Shown: positions 14,176 through 23,938, counted from the stretch's first letter. The stretch is DNA of 64,000 nt from an uncultured Polaribacter sp. (GCA_947497755.1 CANMHT010000002.1:1-64000); one strand, 5' to 3'. A program made the numbers and translations. The notes: generated by a model from the letters alone, not told the origin.

Positions 14176-14601
14176 ATGTTACGTTATCTATATATCATTG
14201 TAGTTATTTTGACAGTAAATAGTTGTGCTGGTCAAAAAGCTGAAGTGAACAGTAAAAAAGAAACAAGAGGTAATTCAATTTATGGCGAGTTTGCTATCAC
14301 TAAAATTGATAGCACGACTTCATATTATTTGATTTACTGCTCGAAAGATGAAAAGTCCTATCAAATCATTAGTAAAAAAGTGAATGATAAAAATACATTC
14401 AGTAAAATAGAATTAGGCAAAAAATACTTATTTGAACTAAATGAATTTTTACAAACAACTAATGATAATCCTTTAACTGGATTTAGTTCAGCAGACCCTT
14501 GTTTTTTTCTTGATGATAAAACTGAAATATGTAGAGAAAAAGATGTTTTTGGGCCTTATGTAACTAAAAATTTAGCGGGAATATATTACGTCAAAAATTA
14601 A
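14176..14601 (+). CDS. orphan lipoprotein, probable immunity protein of broken cassette 8
   Basis: The ATG at 14176 gives 141 residues with a lipoprotein signal (MLRYLYIIVVILTVNSC). An upstream in-frame TTG/GTA region would add 26 residues that disrupt the signal peptide, so the later start is chosen. The mature part has YYLIYCSKDEKSYQIISKK and DPCFFLDDKTEICREKD. It sits 4 bp after the toxin-tail remnant. Retained immunity without a toxin is common and would still protect against relatives that carry the toxin. Confidence 0.7.
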   Translation: MLRYLYIIVVILTVNSCAGQKAEVNSKKETRGNSIYGEFAITKIDSTTSYYLIYCSKDEKSYQIISKKVNDKNTFSKIELGKKYLFELNEFLQTTNDNPLTGFSSADPCFFLDDKTEICREKDVFGPYVTKNLAGIYYVKN

Positions 14602-14610
14602 TATTAAGAA

Positions 14611-14641
14611 ACCCCCGCTCCCGCACGATTGTATCGTGTGT
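14611..14641 (+). repeat. REP-A palindrome
   Basis: CCCCCGCTCCCGCAC with hairpin CACGATTGTATCGTG, directly after the orphan lipoprotein gene. Confidence 0.8.
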
Positions 14642-14695
14642 GGTAGTGTAATAAAGTAATAATTATAAATTATATGCTATCATACTAAAAACCAA

Positions 14696-14795
14696 CCCGA
14701 TGGCGCGGATTTGCAATCCATGCAATACTATAAGTTAATTTAAAAAGATATTAAAATATAAACCACAAGCATTAGTATGTTTGTGGTTTGTTTTT
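14696..14795 (+). repeat. REP-B plus terminator-like hairpin at the array end
   Basis: REP-B (14696-14732, GCGGATTTGCAATCCATGC) and hairpin CCACAAGCATTAGTATGTTTG with TGG and a T tail (14763-14793). No core block follows, so this marks the end of the cassette array. Confidence 0.75.
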
Positions 14796-14870
14796 AATTA
14801 GCATAATGAGTTTATTCTTTTCTTTGACATCTTAATTTCTAGAATTTATAATCCGTGAGTAGATTAAAAC

Positions 14871-16235
14871 TTATTTTTGGTTTGCTTTTGGAGACAGATG
14901 TGTTTTAAAAGATTTCCAAACAACAATGATCATCCAAATAGTAATAATGCTATCTATAATGGTTGTACCATAATACACACCACTAATTCCAATATATTTT
15001 GGTAAAAAAATCATTACAGGAACATAAAATAATACCTGTCTTGAAACTCCAATAACACTTGCAGGTTTTGGTAGATTAATAGCAGGTAAATAAGTAAGTG
15101 CCATAAAGACATATGGTAAGGCAGGAATAATGACCATATATATTCTAAAATTTAGAATATCTGAGATACTAATTGGGGTATTTGGTAGTACCATACGAAT
15201 TACTACCTCTGGAAAAACCATCAGAAAAATCCAAAAAGGAAGAATAAATAATAGACCTGTTTTTGAAAATAGTAAAAAACTTGCTTTCACTCGATCATAT
15301 TGATTAGCTCCATAGTTTACTCCTAATACAGGCTGTAAAGCCCTCATTAGTCCAAAGAGTGGTGTCATAAGAAATAATAGAATCCTATTTGCTGCTGCAA
15401 AAAAAGCCAAGTCTGTTTCATTACCAACATTAACAATTGCATTAAACACAGCAATTGCTTGTATTAACCCCATAATACTCATAATAAAACCAGGAAAACC
15501 AAGCTTTAAAATGGTACAAAAAATTTCTTTGTTGAAAGAAATATGGTTGATATTGGATTGAAAAGAGGCTTTTCCTTTTTGAAAATAAATATAACCAACA
15601 AAACAATATATAAGCATTCCTATATTAGTAGCCCAAGCAGCTCCATCTACAGACATGTCAAAATAAATAATAAAGAGTGGAGTTAAAATCATATTAACAA
15701 TAAGTCCGTAAGCCATCATTATGGCTGCAGTTTTCATTTTTCCTTCAGCACGAACAATAAAATTTAATTGAAGCGCATACACCCACAAGGGAGATGCTAA
15801 CAAAGAAATTTTTAGATATGTTGTTCCATAGCTTAAAATACTTCCTGTTCCTCCCATGAGTTGTATTAATTCTTCTGCAAATAAATAGGAGGGTAATGCA
15901 AATATCAATGTTGAAATTAGAGAAAAGAATGTAGCGTTTGGAACTACTTTTTTAAGTTTCTCTTCGTTATTTTCACCAATTAAAATACTAATATAATTTC
16001 CTGCACCAGTTCCAACCCAAGAACCAAATCCCATTATAATTCCTGTAAGAGGATAAGCTAATGCTACTCCAGCAAGTGCTTTTTCGTTAAGTAATTGTCC
16101 CACATAAATTGTATCTAGAAAAGCATTTAATCCAAATAGTACCATTGCAACAATTGCTGGCAATGATAATTTCCACATCACCTTTGTAAGATTTTGACTT
16201 AATAGAAATTCTTTCTGGTCAATTCTTTTAGACAT
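14871..16235 (-). CDS. MATE family efflux transporter
   Basis: A 454-residue polytopic membrane protein with about 12 segments and the usual MATE length. Recognisable features are KLSLPAIVAMVLFGLNAFLDTIYVG near the N-terminus (typical MATE helix 1/2, with the P-x-x-x-x-x-x-x-x-x-x-N-x-x-D-x-x-x-VG layout), GFGSWVGTGAGNYIS, and RALQPVLGVNYGANQYDRVK in the second half. It probably exports cationic compounds using Na+ or H+; the substrate cannot be told. The gene is alone on the minus strand. A TACATTTG promoter element lies at 16292-16299 on that strand. Confidence 0.92.
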   Translation of the reverse strand: MSKRIDQKEFLLSQNLTKVMWKLSLPAIVAMVLFGLNAFLDTIYVGQLLNEKALAGVALAYPLTGIIMGFGSWVGTGAGNYISILIGENNEEKLKKVVPNATFFSLISTLIFALPSYLFAEELIQLMGGTGSILSYGTTYLKISLLASPLWVYALQLNFIVRAEGKMKTAAIMMAYGLIVNMILTPLFIIYFDMSVDGAAWATNIGMLIYCFVGYIYFQKGKASFQSNINHISFNKEIFCTILKLGFPGFIMSIMGLIQAIAVFNAIVNVGNETDLAFFAAANRILLFLMTPLFGLMRALQPVLGVNYGANQYDRVKASFLLFSKTGLLFILPFWIFLMVFPEVVIRMVLPNTPISISDILNFRIYMVIIPALPYVFMALTYLPAINLPKPASVIGVSRQVLFYVPVMIFLPKYIGISGVYYGTTIIDSIITIWMIIVVWKSFKTHLSPKANQK

Positions 16236-16291
16236 TTTTTCTAAGTAGTTATTTATTCGTAATAAGTAAGATAAGTTTGAATCAATTGTTA

Positions 16292-16299
16292 CAAATGTA
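16292..16299 (-). promoter_or_regulatory. Bacteroidota -7 promoter element for the MATE gene
   Basis: TACATTTG on the minus strand matches the TAnnTTTG -7 consensus of Bacteroidota sigma-A. It is 57 bp upstream of the ATG. Confidence 0.5.
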
Positions 16300-16441
16300 G
16301 TTATTTAGATTAATTCTAAATAGTTATTTTGTAAAAAATCAATATTTTCAACAGTAAATTATTTTACGAGTTGATTTTTTTGAAGTATAGAATTTGATAA
16401 TAAAAGAGATTATGATTTTAGAGATAGTTTTACGAATAGAA

Positions 16442-16540
16442 CCAGATAGCGTGGATTTGCAATCCGTGCATACCTAAAAGTTAATTAAAAAAAGTATTAA
16501 GATATAAATCATAAGTATTAAGTTGCTTGTGGTTTGGGAT
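16442..16540 (+). repeat. isolated degenerate REP-B plus hairpin
   Basis: AGATAGCGTGGATTTGCAAT followed by CCGTGCA (16442-16471), then a decayed hairpin region ending in GTATTAAGTTGCTTGTGG (16514-16531). It lies outside the toxin array, in the 427-bp gap between the MATE gene and the YwqK-repeat gene. The rest of the gap is AT-rich with no gene. Confidence 0.65.
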
Positions 16541-16662
16541 TTTAAAAGTAGATCATATATAATAGTTAGGTATTTTTAAAATAAGATGTATGCATAATCT
16601 GTTGATATTAAGGATGTAATAATTCTTTTTTTTTAAACTGTAATTTTAATTATTTTTACAAA

Positions 16663-19600
16663 ATGAAAAAAATATTAATTGCTATACTTCTTGTGGCTAA
16701 TACCGCATTTTCACAAGATAAAATTCCATTTATTGACTATGAAAAAATTGACAAACTTGCTTCTCAAAGTTCTGATGAAGGTAATTATGAGAAAACGTTA
16801 GAGTACTTAAATAAAATAAGTAAAAATGACTCTACATATTACGGTGTTTTATCTTCTAAATCATATTATTTATTACAATTAAAAAGGTATAATGATGTTA
16901 TAGATTTAGTTAATAAAGCTATTGATAACAAGGAAAATGAGTTTAAGGATATTTTATATATAAATAAAGGGGTATCACTTACCAACCTAAAAAAATATAA
17001 AGCTGCATTAGAAACGTATAACGAGGCAATAAAAAGATATCCTAAAAACGATTTACTTTGGTTTAATAAAGGAGTAGTACTTGAAGCCCAAGGGAAATTA
17101 AACGAAGCAATCAGTGCATATAAAAGAAGTATTGTTTTAAATCCAATGTCTAAGAAGCCTCATTTACAAATTGGAAATATATTTTACAAACAAGAAAGAA
17201 TTGCCCAAGCATTAATGTGTTTTAATATGTATTTATTATTAGAACCTGATGCTAGTGACGCATTTACAATACTTAAATCTCTTAATAGTGTTGTTGCTCT
17301 TAAAAATTCAAATACAAGAGATGAAAATATTGAACTTGTGGATGCTGATGATTCATTTGAAGATATTGATTTGGTGTTGGATAGTAAAATGGCTTTAGCG
17401 AAAGATTATAAAATAGAGAACAGTATTAATATAGCTTTAACGAAACAAAATCATGCATTAATAAAACAATTAAAAAATTTTGAAGGTAACGGAGGGTTTT
17501 GGGAAAATAAATATGTAAAACTATATAAATGGATTGAAAACAATAATCGTTTTAATGATTTTGTTTATACAGTTTCTTATTCTATAAAGAATCCTGAACT
17601 TAAGCAAATCATTCAAAAAGAAACAAAGAATATTACTGCTTTTCTTAAAGATTTTAAAGCGAAATGGTATGAGATAGTTTCTGAAAATGACGAGTTTTTT
17701 AATGGAAAAAAACAAAAAGTAACGTATATCTATAATGGGGATTATGTCGATGGAATAGGAAAAATGAAAGATAAACATGAAATTGGTTTTTGGGAGTACT
17801 ATAATAAATCAGGAGCCTTGATAGCTAATGGTAATTTTGATGATTCAGGGAATAAAGTAGGTAAATGGACCTGGTATTATTACAACAATAAGATCAAAGA
17901 AACGGCTATTTATAAGGAAGGAAAACTAAATGGAGAAAATAAATTACTATATAAAAATGGAAGGCAGTATATTAATGCTAATTATAAAGACAACGAATTA
18001 GATGGTAATTATACGTACTATAATGATAAAGGAGCCTTAATTCAGAATAAATATTTTAAACAAGGAAAACTTGAAGAGATCTATAAATCATATTTCAGTA
18101 TCGGAGAAAAATTGTTAGAGTTTTATATTCCGTACAAAGAAGATAAGGTTGAGGGTGAGGTAATAGAATACTATGCAAATGGAGATGTTTATTCTAAAAC
18201 TAATTATAATTCTGGTAAAATTAATGGCTTAGAAAGAAAGTATCACTTTAATAAAAAAATTTCTTCAGAAATAAATTACTTAAACGGAAACTTAGATGGA
18301 AGTTATAAAACATATTATTCTAACGGTCAAATACAGGAAGAAGGGCAATCTGTAGAAGGAAGTTATGAAGGTAACTGGAAAACATTTTTTTTCAATGGGA
18401 AATTGCAAAGTAAATTTACTTATAAGAAAGGAAAATTAACAGGCTTATATAAACAATACGATTCTGATGGTAAGTTACATCATGAATATACTTATAAAAA
18501 AGGAAAAATTATTTCTTATAAATTTTATGATAAAAAAGGAATCGTCTATAAAGAAGGAAAAAAGAAAGGAGGAGAATTTTATTATGAAGGATTTTCTCCA
18601 TTAGGAAATAAAACCTCTCAAGGGCTGTATGATATCTCTGGAGGAAAAAAAGGAGAGTGGAAATTTTTTACAGATAATGGAGTGCTTTTAAACAAAGGTG
18701 ATTTTTTGAATGATAAAGCAAATGGAAACTATTATGAGTATTATAAAAATGGAAAAATAAAATATATTACTCCTTATAAGGACAATGTGATTGATGGTTA
18801 TTATTCTGCATATCATCCTAATGGAAAAATGAAAGCACAGGGATGGTATAAAGAAGGAGTAGAACATGGTGAATGGAGGTATTATTATTTGGACGGTACT
18901 ATAGAATCTTTAAATTTTTTCCATAAAGGAAAATTACATGGAGAACAAAATTATTTTGGAGGTGATGGAGCAAAAATATCAACTTCAAAATTGAGTTTTG
19001 GTGAGCATGTTTCTGAAAAGCTCTTCACCAAAGAAGGAAGTGTGTACCAGCAAATAAAATACCAATCAAAAGAAAAAAAATACACATTAGAATCTAAACA
19101 TTTGAATGGGAAAACTAAAACGAGTATTGCATATATAAACGGTGTTAAACACGGTCAGTACAAAGAGTTTTACTTTAACGGGAAAAAAAGAACAATAGGA
19201 AGTTTTGTTAATGGAGAAATGAATGGGTTATATACTTGGTATTATGATACAGGTGAAATAGAAACAACAATCAATTATCTTAATGGAAATGTTAATGGTG
19301 ATTATATTAACTATCACAAAAATGGAAAAATTGAAGGAAAGTACTTTTTTGAAAATGGATTAGAGAGCGGAACAAGTATTACTTATTATAATAATGGAAC
19401 TAAGAGAACATTAACGCAGTATAATCAAGATAAAATACATGGTAGAAAAGAATTTTATGATTCTTCAGGAAGATTACAACTGATTCGATTTTACAATTAT
19501 GGAAGATTGATAGGTTATAGTTATTTAAATAAAAAAGGAGAAGAGTTACCAATGATTGAAATGATAAATGAAAGCGGAAAAATAACGGCATTTTACCAAA

Positions 19601-19953
19601 ATGGTCGTGCTTCAAAAATAATGGAATATAAAAATGGAGAACTGGTAAATTCTTATAAGTCGTATCATTATAATGGTAAAAAGGAAAGTGAGATTATTTA
19701 TATTGATGGAGAAATTAATGGTGTTAAAAAAGAGTATTTTTCTAACGGAAAACTAAAACAAGAAATTGAATACAGTTATGGGGTTAAACACGGAAAGAGT
19801 ACTGATTATTATGTAAATGGTATTGTAAAAGAAGAAAAAGCATACTTGAATGATCAGTTAAATGGAACTGTAAACCGATACAATAAAAAAGGAAAAATTA
19901 AAAAAAGAACAATATACTTTAATGGAAAGGTTATTTCAGAACAAACAAATTAG
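16663..19953 (+). CDS. exported TPR and MORN_2/YwqK-repeat protein
   Basis: 1096 residues. A signal peptide (MKKILIAILLVANTAFSQ) is followed by TPR repeats over about residues 30-220 (LEYLNKISKND, ALETYNEAIKRYPKN, EAISAYKRSIVLNP). From about residue 350 to the end there is a long array of degenerate 20-25-residue units of the form NGxxxGxYxxYYxNGKIxxExxYxxGK. These are MORN_2 repeats, often annotated as YwqK-family antitoxin, though that name does not establish a function. The repeats should form an extended beta structure in the periplasm or on the surface. The gene overlaps the downstream DUF3857 gene by 32 bp, so the three genes at 16.7-23.8 kb probably form one operon. Confidence 0.85.
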   Translation: MKKILIAILLVANTAFSQDKIPFIDYEKIDKLASQSSDEGNYEKTLEYLNKISKNDSTYYGVLSSKSYYLLQLKRYNDVIDLVNKAIDNKENEFKDILYINKGVSLTNLKKYKAALETYNEAIKRYPKNDLLWFNKGVVLEAQGKLNEAISAYKRSIVLNPMSKKPHLQIGNIFYKQERIAQALMCFNMYLLLEPDASDAFTILKSLNSVVALKNSNTRDENIELVDADDSFEDIDLVLDSKMALAKDYKIENSINIALTKQNHALIKQLKNFEGNGGFWENKYVKLYKWIENNNRFNDFVYTVSYSIKNPELKQIIQKETKNITAFLKDFKAKWYEIVSENDEFFNGKKQKVTYIYNGDYVDGIGKMKDKHEIGFWEYYNKSGALIANGNFDDSGNKVGKWTWYYYNNKIKETAIYKEGKLNGENKLLYKNGRQYINANYKDNELDGNYTYYNDKGALIQNKYFKQGKLEEIYKSYFSIGEKLLEFYIPYKEDKVEGEVIEYYANGDVYSKTNYNSGKINGLERKYHFNKKISSEINYLNGNLDGSYKTYYSNGQIQEEGQSVEGSYEGNWKTFFFNGKLQSKFTYKKGKLTGLYKQYDSDGKLHHEYTYKKGKIISYKFYDKKGIVYKEGKKKGGEFYYEGFSPLGNKTSQGLYDISGGKKGEWKFFTDNGVLLNKGDFLNDKANGNYYEYYKNGKIKYITPYKDNVIDGYYSAYHPNGKMKAQGWYKEGVEHGEWRYYYLDGTIESLNFFHKGKLHGEQNYFGGDGAKISTSKLSFGEHVSEKLFTKEGSVYQQIKYQSKEKKYTLESKHLNGKTKTSIAYINGVKHGQYKEFYFNGKKRTIGSFVNGEMNGLYTWYYDTGEIETTINYLNGNVNGDYINYHKNGKIEGKYFFENGLESGTSITYYNNGTKRTLTQYNQDKIHGRKEFYDSSGRLQLIRFYNYGRLIGYSYLNKKGEELPMIEMINESGKITAFYQNGRASKIMEYKNGELVNSYKSYHYNGKKESEIIYIDGEINGVKKEYFSNGKLKQEIEYSYGVKHGKSTDYYVNGIVKEEKAYLNDQLNGTVNRYNKKGKIKKRTIYFNGKVISEQTN

Positions 19954-21868
19954 AGATAACCTAATAGTTATAAGCTTTTTTTTCTTCTTTGTAAATGTTT
20001 TTTCACAAGAATCTAATGAGTATAGATTATATAAAAATAAGTTTCCAGATTCTAGAAAAGTTAGATTGAATCAAGAGACTATTATTACTATTAAAGTAAT
20101 TAAGGGTGAGTTAAAAATTAAACAAGAATTTATTGAAGAAGATTTGTATTTGAATGAATCTGCTACATATGATTCTAAAAATAGTATTAGATTTTCCTCT
20201 TTTTTTGAATTAGAAAAAATTAAAGCTTCGTCTTTTTCTTTTTTAAAGAAGAAGTATAGAGAGTACAAAGTAGAAAATTTTATAGAGAAAGATGAATTAG
20301 ATCAATCATTTTATGATGATACCAAAATTTTAAGTTTTATTTATCCCAATTTAACAAAAGGCTCAAAGTCAAGATTACAGTACTCACAAATTGTTAAAAA
20401 CCCTCGTTTTATTAGTACTTTTTATTTGGGAGATTTCTTTCCAATTATAAATAATAAAGTTACAATTATTGCGGATAAAGAAGTTGCTATTGAATTTAGA
20501 GAGTTTAATATAGATAAAAAAAGAGTCAAATTCTCTAAAGAAAAAAAAGGACAAAAAATACTTTATAAATGGGAGTTGTTTAATGAAGATGAATATGAAT
20601 TTGAAGAGAATTCACCAGACTATAAAAAAATATTACCACATATAATTCCAATCATAAAAACATATAAGGTTAAGAGTAAGATTAAAAAAGTTTTAGGAGA
20701 GGTTTCTGATTTGTATAGATGGTATTATTCTTTGGTTAAAGATGTGAATAAAGATACCCCTAGCAAAGAACTGGTAACTTTAGTAAAGAATATTACTTCA
20801 GGAAAAGATACCGAGTTAGAGAAGGTAAAAGCAATTTATTATTGGACACAAAAGAATATCAAATATATAGCTTTTGAATATGCTCTTGGAGGTTTTATTC
20901 CAAGAGAATCTAATGATGTTTTTAAGAAAAAGTATGGAGATTGTAAAGATAACTCAAGCATTCTTTTTAAAATGCTTGAAATTGCAGGGATTAAAGGAAG
21001 TTTAACATGGATTGGTACCAGAAAAATCCCTTATACTTATAAAGAAGTGCCCACACCAAAAGTAGACAACCATATGATACTTTCCTATGAGAATAAGGGG
21101 AGAACATATTTTTTAGATGCAACAGGAAGATATATTAAACTTGGACTGCCAACATCTTTTATTCAAGGTAAAGAGGCATTAATTTCTCAAGGAAATGAAT
21201 TTAAAATTGAAAAAGTTCCTATTGTAGCTGCTAAAGAAAATGCAATTATCGATTCAACAAAAATTAAACTTTTAGAAAACAATGTTATAGGTAGTTCTAA
21301 GACGAGTTTTTCAGGTTATCAAAAAATAGATTATTACCACAACTTAGAAGGAAAAAAATCTCAATCAAAGTTAAAAGAGTTTTACAATAAAAAACGAAAG
21401 AAAGGAAATAATAAGTTTTTGATAGACGACTTAAAAGAAATCAATAAGTATCATTATGATAATGACTTTAAGGTGAATTATACATTTAAAATTAGTGATT
21501 ATTATAAAAAATTAGGTGATGAAATATATATAAACCTAAATTTAAATAAAGAACTGTCAAATTTTAAAGTGAGTAAACAAAGAAAAACCGAAATTGAATT
21601 TGATTATAAGAAGTATTATAAATTTTATACTGCTTTAGATATTCCTGATGGTTATAAAGTTGATTATTTACCTGGAAATGTTTCTACGTCTGATGAACTA
21701 TCCACATTAAAAATTACGTATCAAAAAAAAGGAAATCAAATTATTTATACACATTCAATAGAATTAAACTTTTTAAGTTTGAATTTAGAGGAACAAAAGA
21801 AAATGAATGAAGCTATAAAGAAAATTGAAAAAAATTATAAAGAAATAATTGTATTGAAAAAAATATAA
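19922..21868 (+). CDS. DUF3857 and transglutaminase-core protein, catalytic residues present
   Basis: 648 residues. The ATG lies within the upstream gene; the stretch NLIVISFFFFFVNVFSQE is a signal peptide. An N-terminal DUF3857-type beta domain is followed by a transglutaminase core at about 290-400: VFKKKYGDCKDNSSILF (nucleophile Cys), KVDNHMILSYE (His) and YFLDATGRY (Asp). The triad is complete. A C-terminal beta domain follows. Such proteins are exported and presumed to act on cell-envelope proteins or peptides, as peptidases or cross-linkers; the substrate is unknown. It is paired with a paralogue lacking the triad. Confidence 0.88.
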   Translation: MERLFQNKQIRDNLIVISFFFFFVNVFSQESNEYRLYKNKFPDSRKVRLNQETIITIKVIKGELKIKQEFIEEDLYLNESATYDSKNSIRFSSFFELEKIKASSFSFLKKKYREYKVENFIEKDELDQSFYDDTKILSFIYPNLTKGSKSRLQYSQIVKNPRFISTFYLGDFFPIINNKVTIIADKEVAIEFREFNIDKKRVKFSKEKKGQKILYKWELFNEDEYEFEENSPDYKKILPHIIPIIKTYKVKSKIKKVLGEVSDLYRWYYSLVKDVNKDTPSKELVTLVKNITSGKDTELEKVKAIYYWTQKNIKYIAFEYALGGFIPRESNDVFKKKYGDCKDNSSILFKMLEIAGIKGSLTWIGTRKIPYTYKEVPTPKVDNHMILSYENKGRTYFLDATGRYIKLGLPTSFIQGKEALISQGNEFKIEKVPIVAAKENAIIDSTKIKLLENNVIGSSKTSFSGYQKIDYYHNLEGKKSQSKLKEFYNKKRKKGNNKFLIDDLKEINKYHYDNDFKVNYTFKISDYYKKLGDEIYINLNLNKELSNFKVSKQRKTEIEFDYKKYYKFYTALDIPDGYKVDYLPGNVSTSDELSTLKITYQKKGNQIIYTHSIELNFLSLNLEEQKKMNEAIKKIEKNYKEIIVLKKI

Positions 21869-21872
21869 AACT

Positions 21873-23849
21873 ATGAAAAATAAACACTTATTAATTGCTG
21901 TATTCTTATTTAGTGTACAAATTATTTATTCACAAAAAAGCCCATTTTTTAAAAGTTATGATTGGGGAAATAATCCAAGTTATAATATTAAAAAAGAAAA
22001 AGCAAACGAGGCAATGGTAGCTGTTAAAGAAAAGGTTGTCACTGAGTTTTTTTTTGAGAATAATTCCTTGGTTGAATATTTCTTGGAGCATAAGGTTTTA
22101 TGGTTAAATTCTGATGAAAGAATTGAAGAGTATAATAAGGTTTATTTACCCTATTCATCAAATTCAAGTCTTGAAATTAATAAAGCTAGAGTGATTACTC
22201 AAGAAGGAAAGATAATTAACCTAGATGAATCTAAAATATTGACAGCTAATGATGAAGAAACTCAAAGAAAATATAAATATTTTGCCTTTGAGGGAATAAC
22301 AAAGGGTAGTTTTATAGAATACATTTATGTTGTAAAAAAACAACCTTCCTATAGGGGTAAAAAATTGTTTTTGCAGTCGTCTTACGAGAAAGAAATTATT
22401 GAGTTTGATTTATTTTCTCCTAAAAATTTAATCTTTGATTTTAAAAGTTATAATGGCATTCCTCAAATAGTTAAGGACACAGTTAATAAAGAAAAACTCC
22501 ACTGGAAACTTAGTGTAAAGGGGTTAAAAAAAATAGAAAAAGAAAACCTTTCAGCATACAAAGCTTCAAAAGGTTCTATTGTTTATAAACTTGATAGAAA
22601 TATAGCTACTAAAACTTCAGATATTTCTTCTTATAAAAGAGTTTCTCAAAATATTTATAAATTCTATTATAAGAAGTATGGAAAAAAAACAATAAAATTA
22701 ATAAACAGCCTTATTTCTCAATTAAAGCTTCAAGGAGATGAAGATCAAGAAAGTCTTGTTAGAAAGATAGACTTTTATATAAAAAATAATTTTTTCACTT
22801 CTAATGTTTCTAGTCAGGAATTAGAAAATTTAGACGATATATTAGAGAAAAAAGTTATGAATGAAATAGGAACAGTAAAATTGTATGTAGCATTGCTAAA
22901 ATCTCTAAATATTAAGCATGAAATAGTAGTAACTAGTGATAGAAGAGAGACAAAATTTGATAATAAATTTGAAGCAAATAATTTCCTTACTCATATTTTG
23001 CTTTATTTTCCTAAGATGAAATTATACTTATCACCTAGTGATTTTGAAACTAGATTCGGTTTTCCAGATGCTTATAAGATGGATAATTACGGTTTGTTTG
23101 TTAAAGAAGTAAAAATAGCAGATTATAAATCTGCTATAGGAAGGATAAAGTATATTAAACCTATTGAATCAAATAAAACAGTAGATAAAATGATTATTAA
23201 TGTTGATTTTAATAAGGAAAATTTATCTGAAAACTTTATTCGATTAGATAGGTCATTTAGCGGCTATTATGCGATGGCTATACAGCCATTTATTCATCTT
23301 ATTGATGGAGATAAAAAGAATGAACTAATTGACGGTATTGCAGAAGGTATAAGTAAAGAGATTGAAGTGAAAAAGAGAAAATTGGTGAATGATAATCCAA
23401 CATTATTTGGGATTAAACCAATACAGTTTATTGTTGATTTTTCTTCAGAAGCTTTTGTTGAAAAAGCAGGTAAAAAATATTTATTTAAACTTGGTGAATT
23501 GATCGGTGCTCAGATGCAAATGTATCAAGAAAAAGAAAGAGTTTTACCAGTAGAAGAGCAATTTCAAAGAACTTATTATAGAACGATTACAGTAAATATT
23601 CCTAAAGGATATAAGATTACAAACTTAGATGATATTAATATTGAAAACACCTTTTCTGAGAACGGAAAAGAATTATTTTCATTCAAATCTTTTTTTGAGC
23701 TAACTGGAAGCAAATTGAAAATTACAGCAGATGAATTTTATAGAAAAAATATTATAAATGTCTCTTTGTATGAGAAATATAGAAAGGTTATTAATAGTGC
23801 TGCTGATTTTAATAAAATAGTTTTATTGCTCGAGCCAACTACAGACTAA
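21873..23849 (+). CDS. DUF3857 protein with degenerate transglutaminase domain
   Basis: 658 residues with signal peptide MKNKHLLIAVFLFSVQIIYSQ. DUF3857 at about 60-250 (EINKARVITQEGKIINLDES, FAFEGITKGSFIEYIYVVKK). In the transglutaminase-like region the place of the GDCKD motif is taken by VMNEIGTVKLYVALLKSLNI, so the catalytic Cys is missing. The His and Asp positions (NFLTHILLYF, YLSPSD) survive. It is probably a non-catalytic partner of the preceding protein, 4 bp upstream. The 89-bp gap to the convergent XRE gene holds no clear terminator. Confidence 0.82.
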   Translation: MKNKHLLIAVFLFSVQIIYSQKSPFFKSYDWGNNPSYNIKKEKANEAMVAVKEKVVTEFFFENNSLVEYFLEHKVLWLNSDERIEEYNKVYLPYSSNSSLEINKARVITQEGKIINLDESKILTANDEETQRKYKYFAFEGITKGSFIEYIYVVKKQPSYRGKKLFLQSSYEKEIIEFDLFSPKNLIFDFKSYNGIPQIVKDTVNKEKLHWKLSVKGLKKIEKENLSAYKASKGSIVYKLDRNIATKTSDISSYKRVSQNIYKFYYKKYGKKTIKLINSLISQLKLQGDEDQESLVRKIDFYIKNNFFTSNVSSQELENLDDILEKKVMNEIGTVKLYVALLKSLNIKHEIVVTSDRRETKFDNKFEANNFLTHILLYFPKMKLYLSPSDFETRFGFPDAYKMDNYGLFVKEVKIADYKSAIGRIKYIKPIESNKTVDKMIINVDFNKENLSENFIRLDRSFSGYYAMAIQPFIHLIDGDKKNELIDGIAEGISKEIEVKKRKLVNDNPTLFGIKPIQFIVDFSSEAFVEKAGKKYLFKLGELIGAQMQMYQEKERVLPVEEQFQRTYYRTITVNIPKGYKITNLDDINIENTFSENGKELFSFKSFFELTGSKLKITADEFYRKNIINVSLYEKYRKVINSAADFNKIVLLLEPTTD

Positions 23850-23938
23850 AACATAAAACTTGTGAGGTTTTTGGTAAGTTTACAGCTTTTAGAAAGTGCT
23901 TTTTTTAGTATTAAATAATTTATGATTGTAATAAACTC

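Noticed and set aside
1793..14800. Repeats in the toxin array considered as a CRISPR array or integron attC sites
   Set aside because: The spacing is 1-2 kb with whole genes between repeats, there are no Cas genes and no integron integrase, and the hairpins lack the attC core GTTRRRY/RYYYAAC. REP elements and rhs core copies explain them.
17521..20268. Minus-strand ORFs of 65-85 codons within the YwqK-repeat and DUF3857 genes
   Set aside because: Antisense shadows of low-complexity AT-rich coding sequence (Phe/Ile-rich translations).
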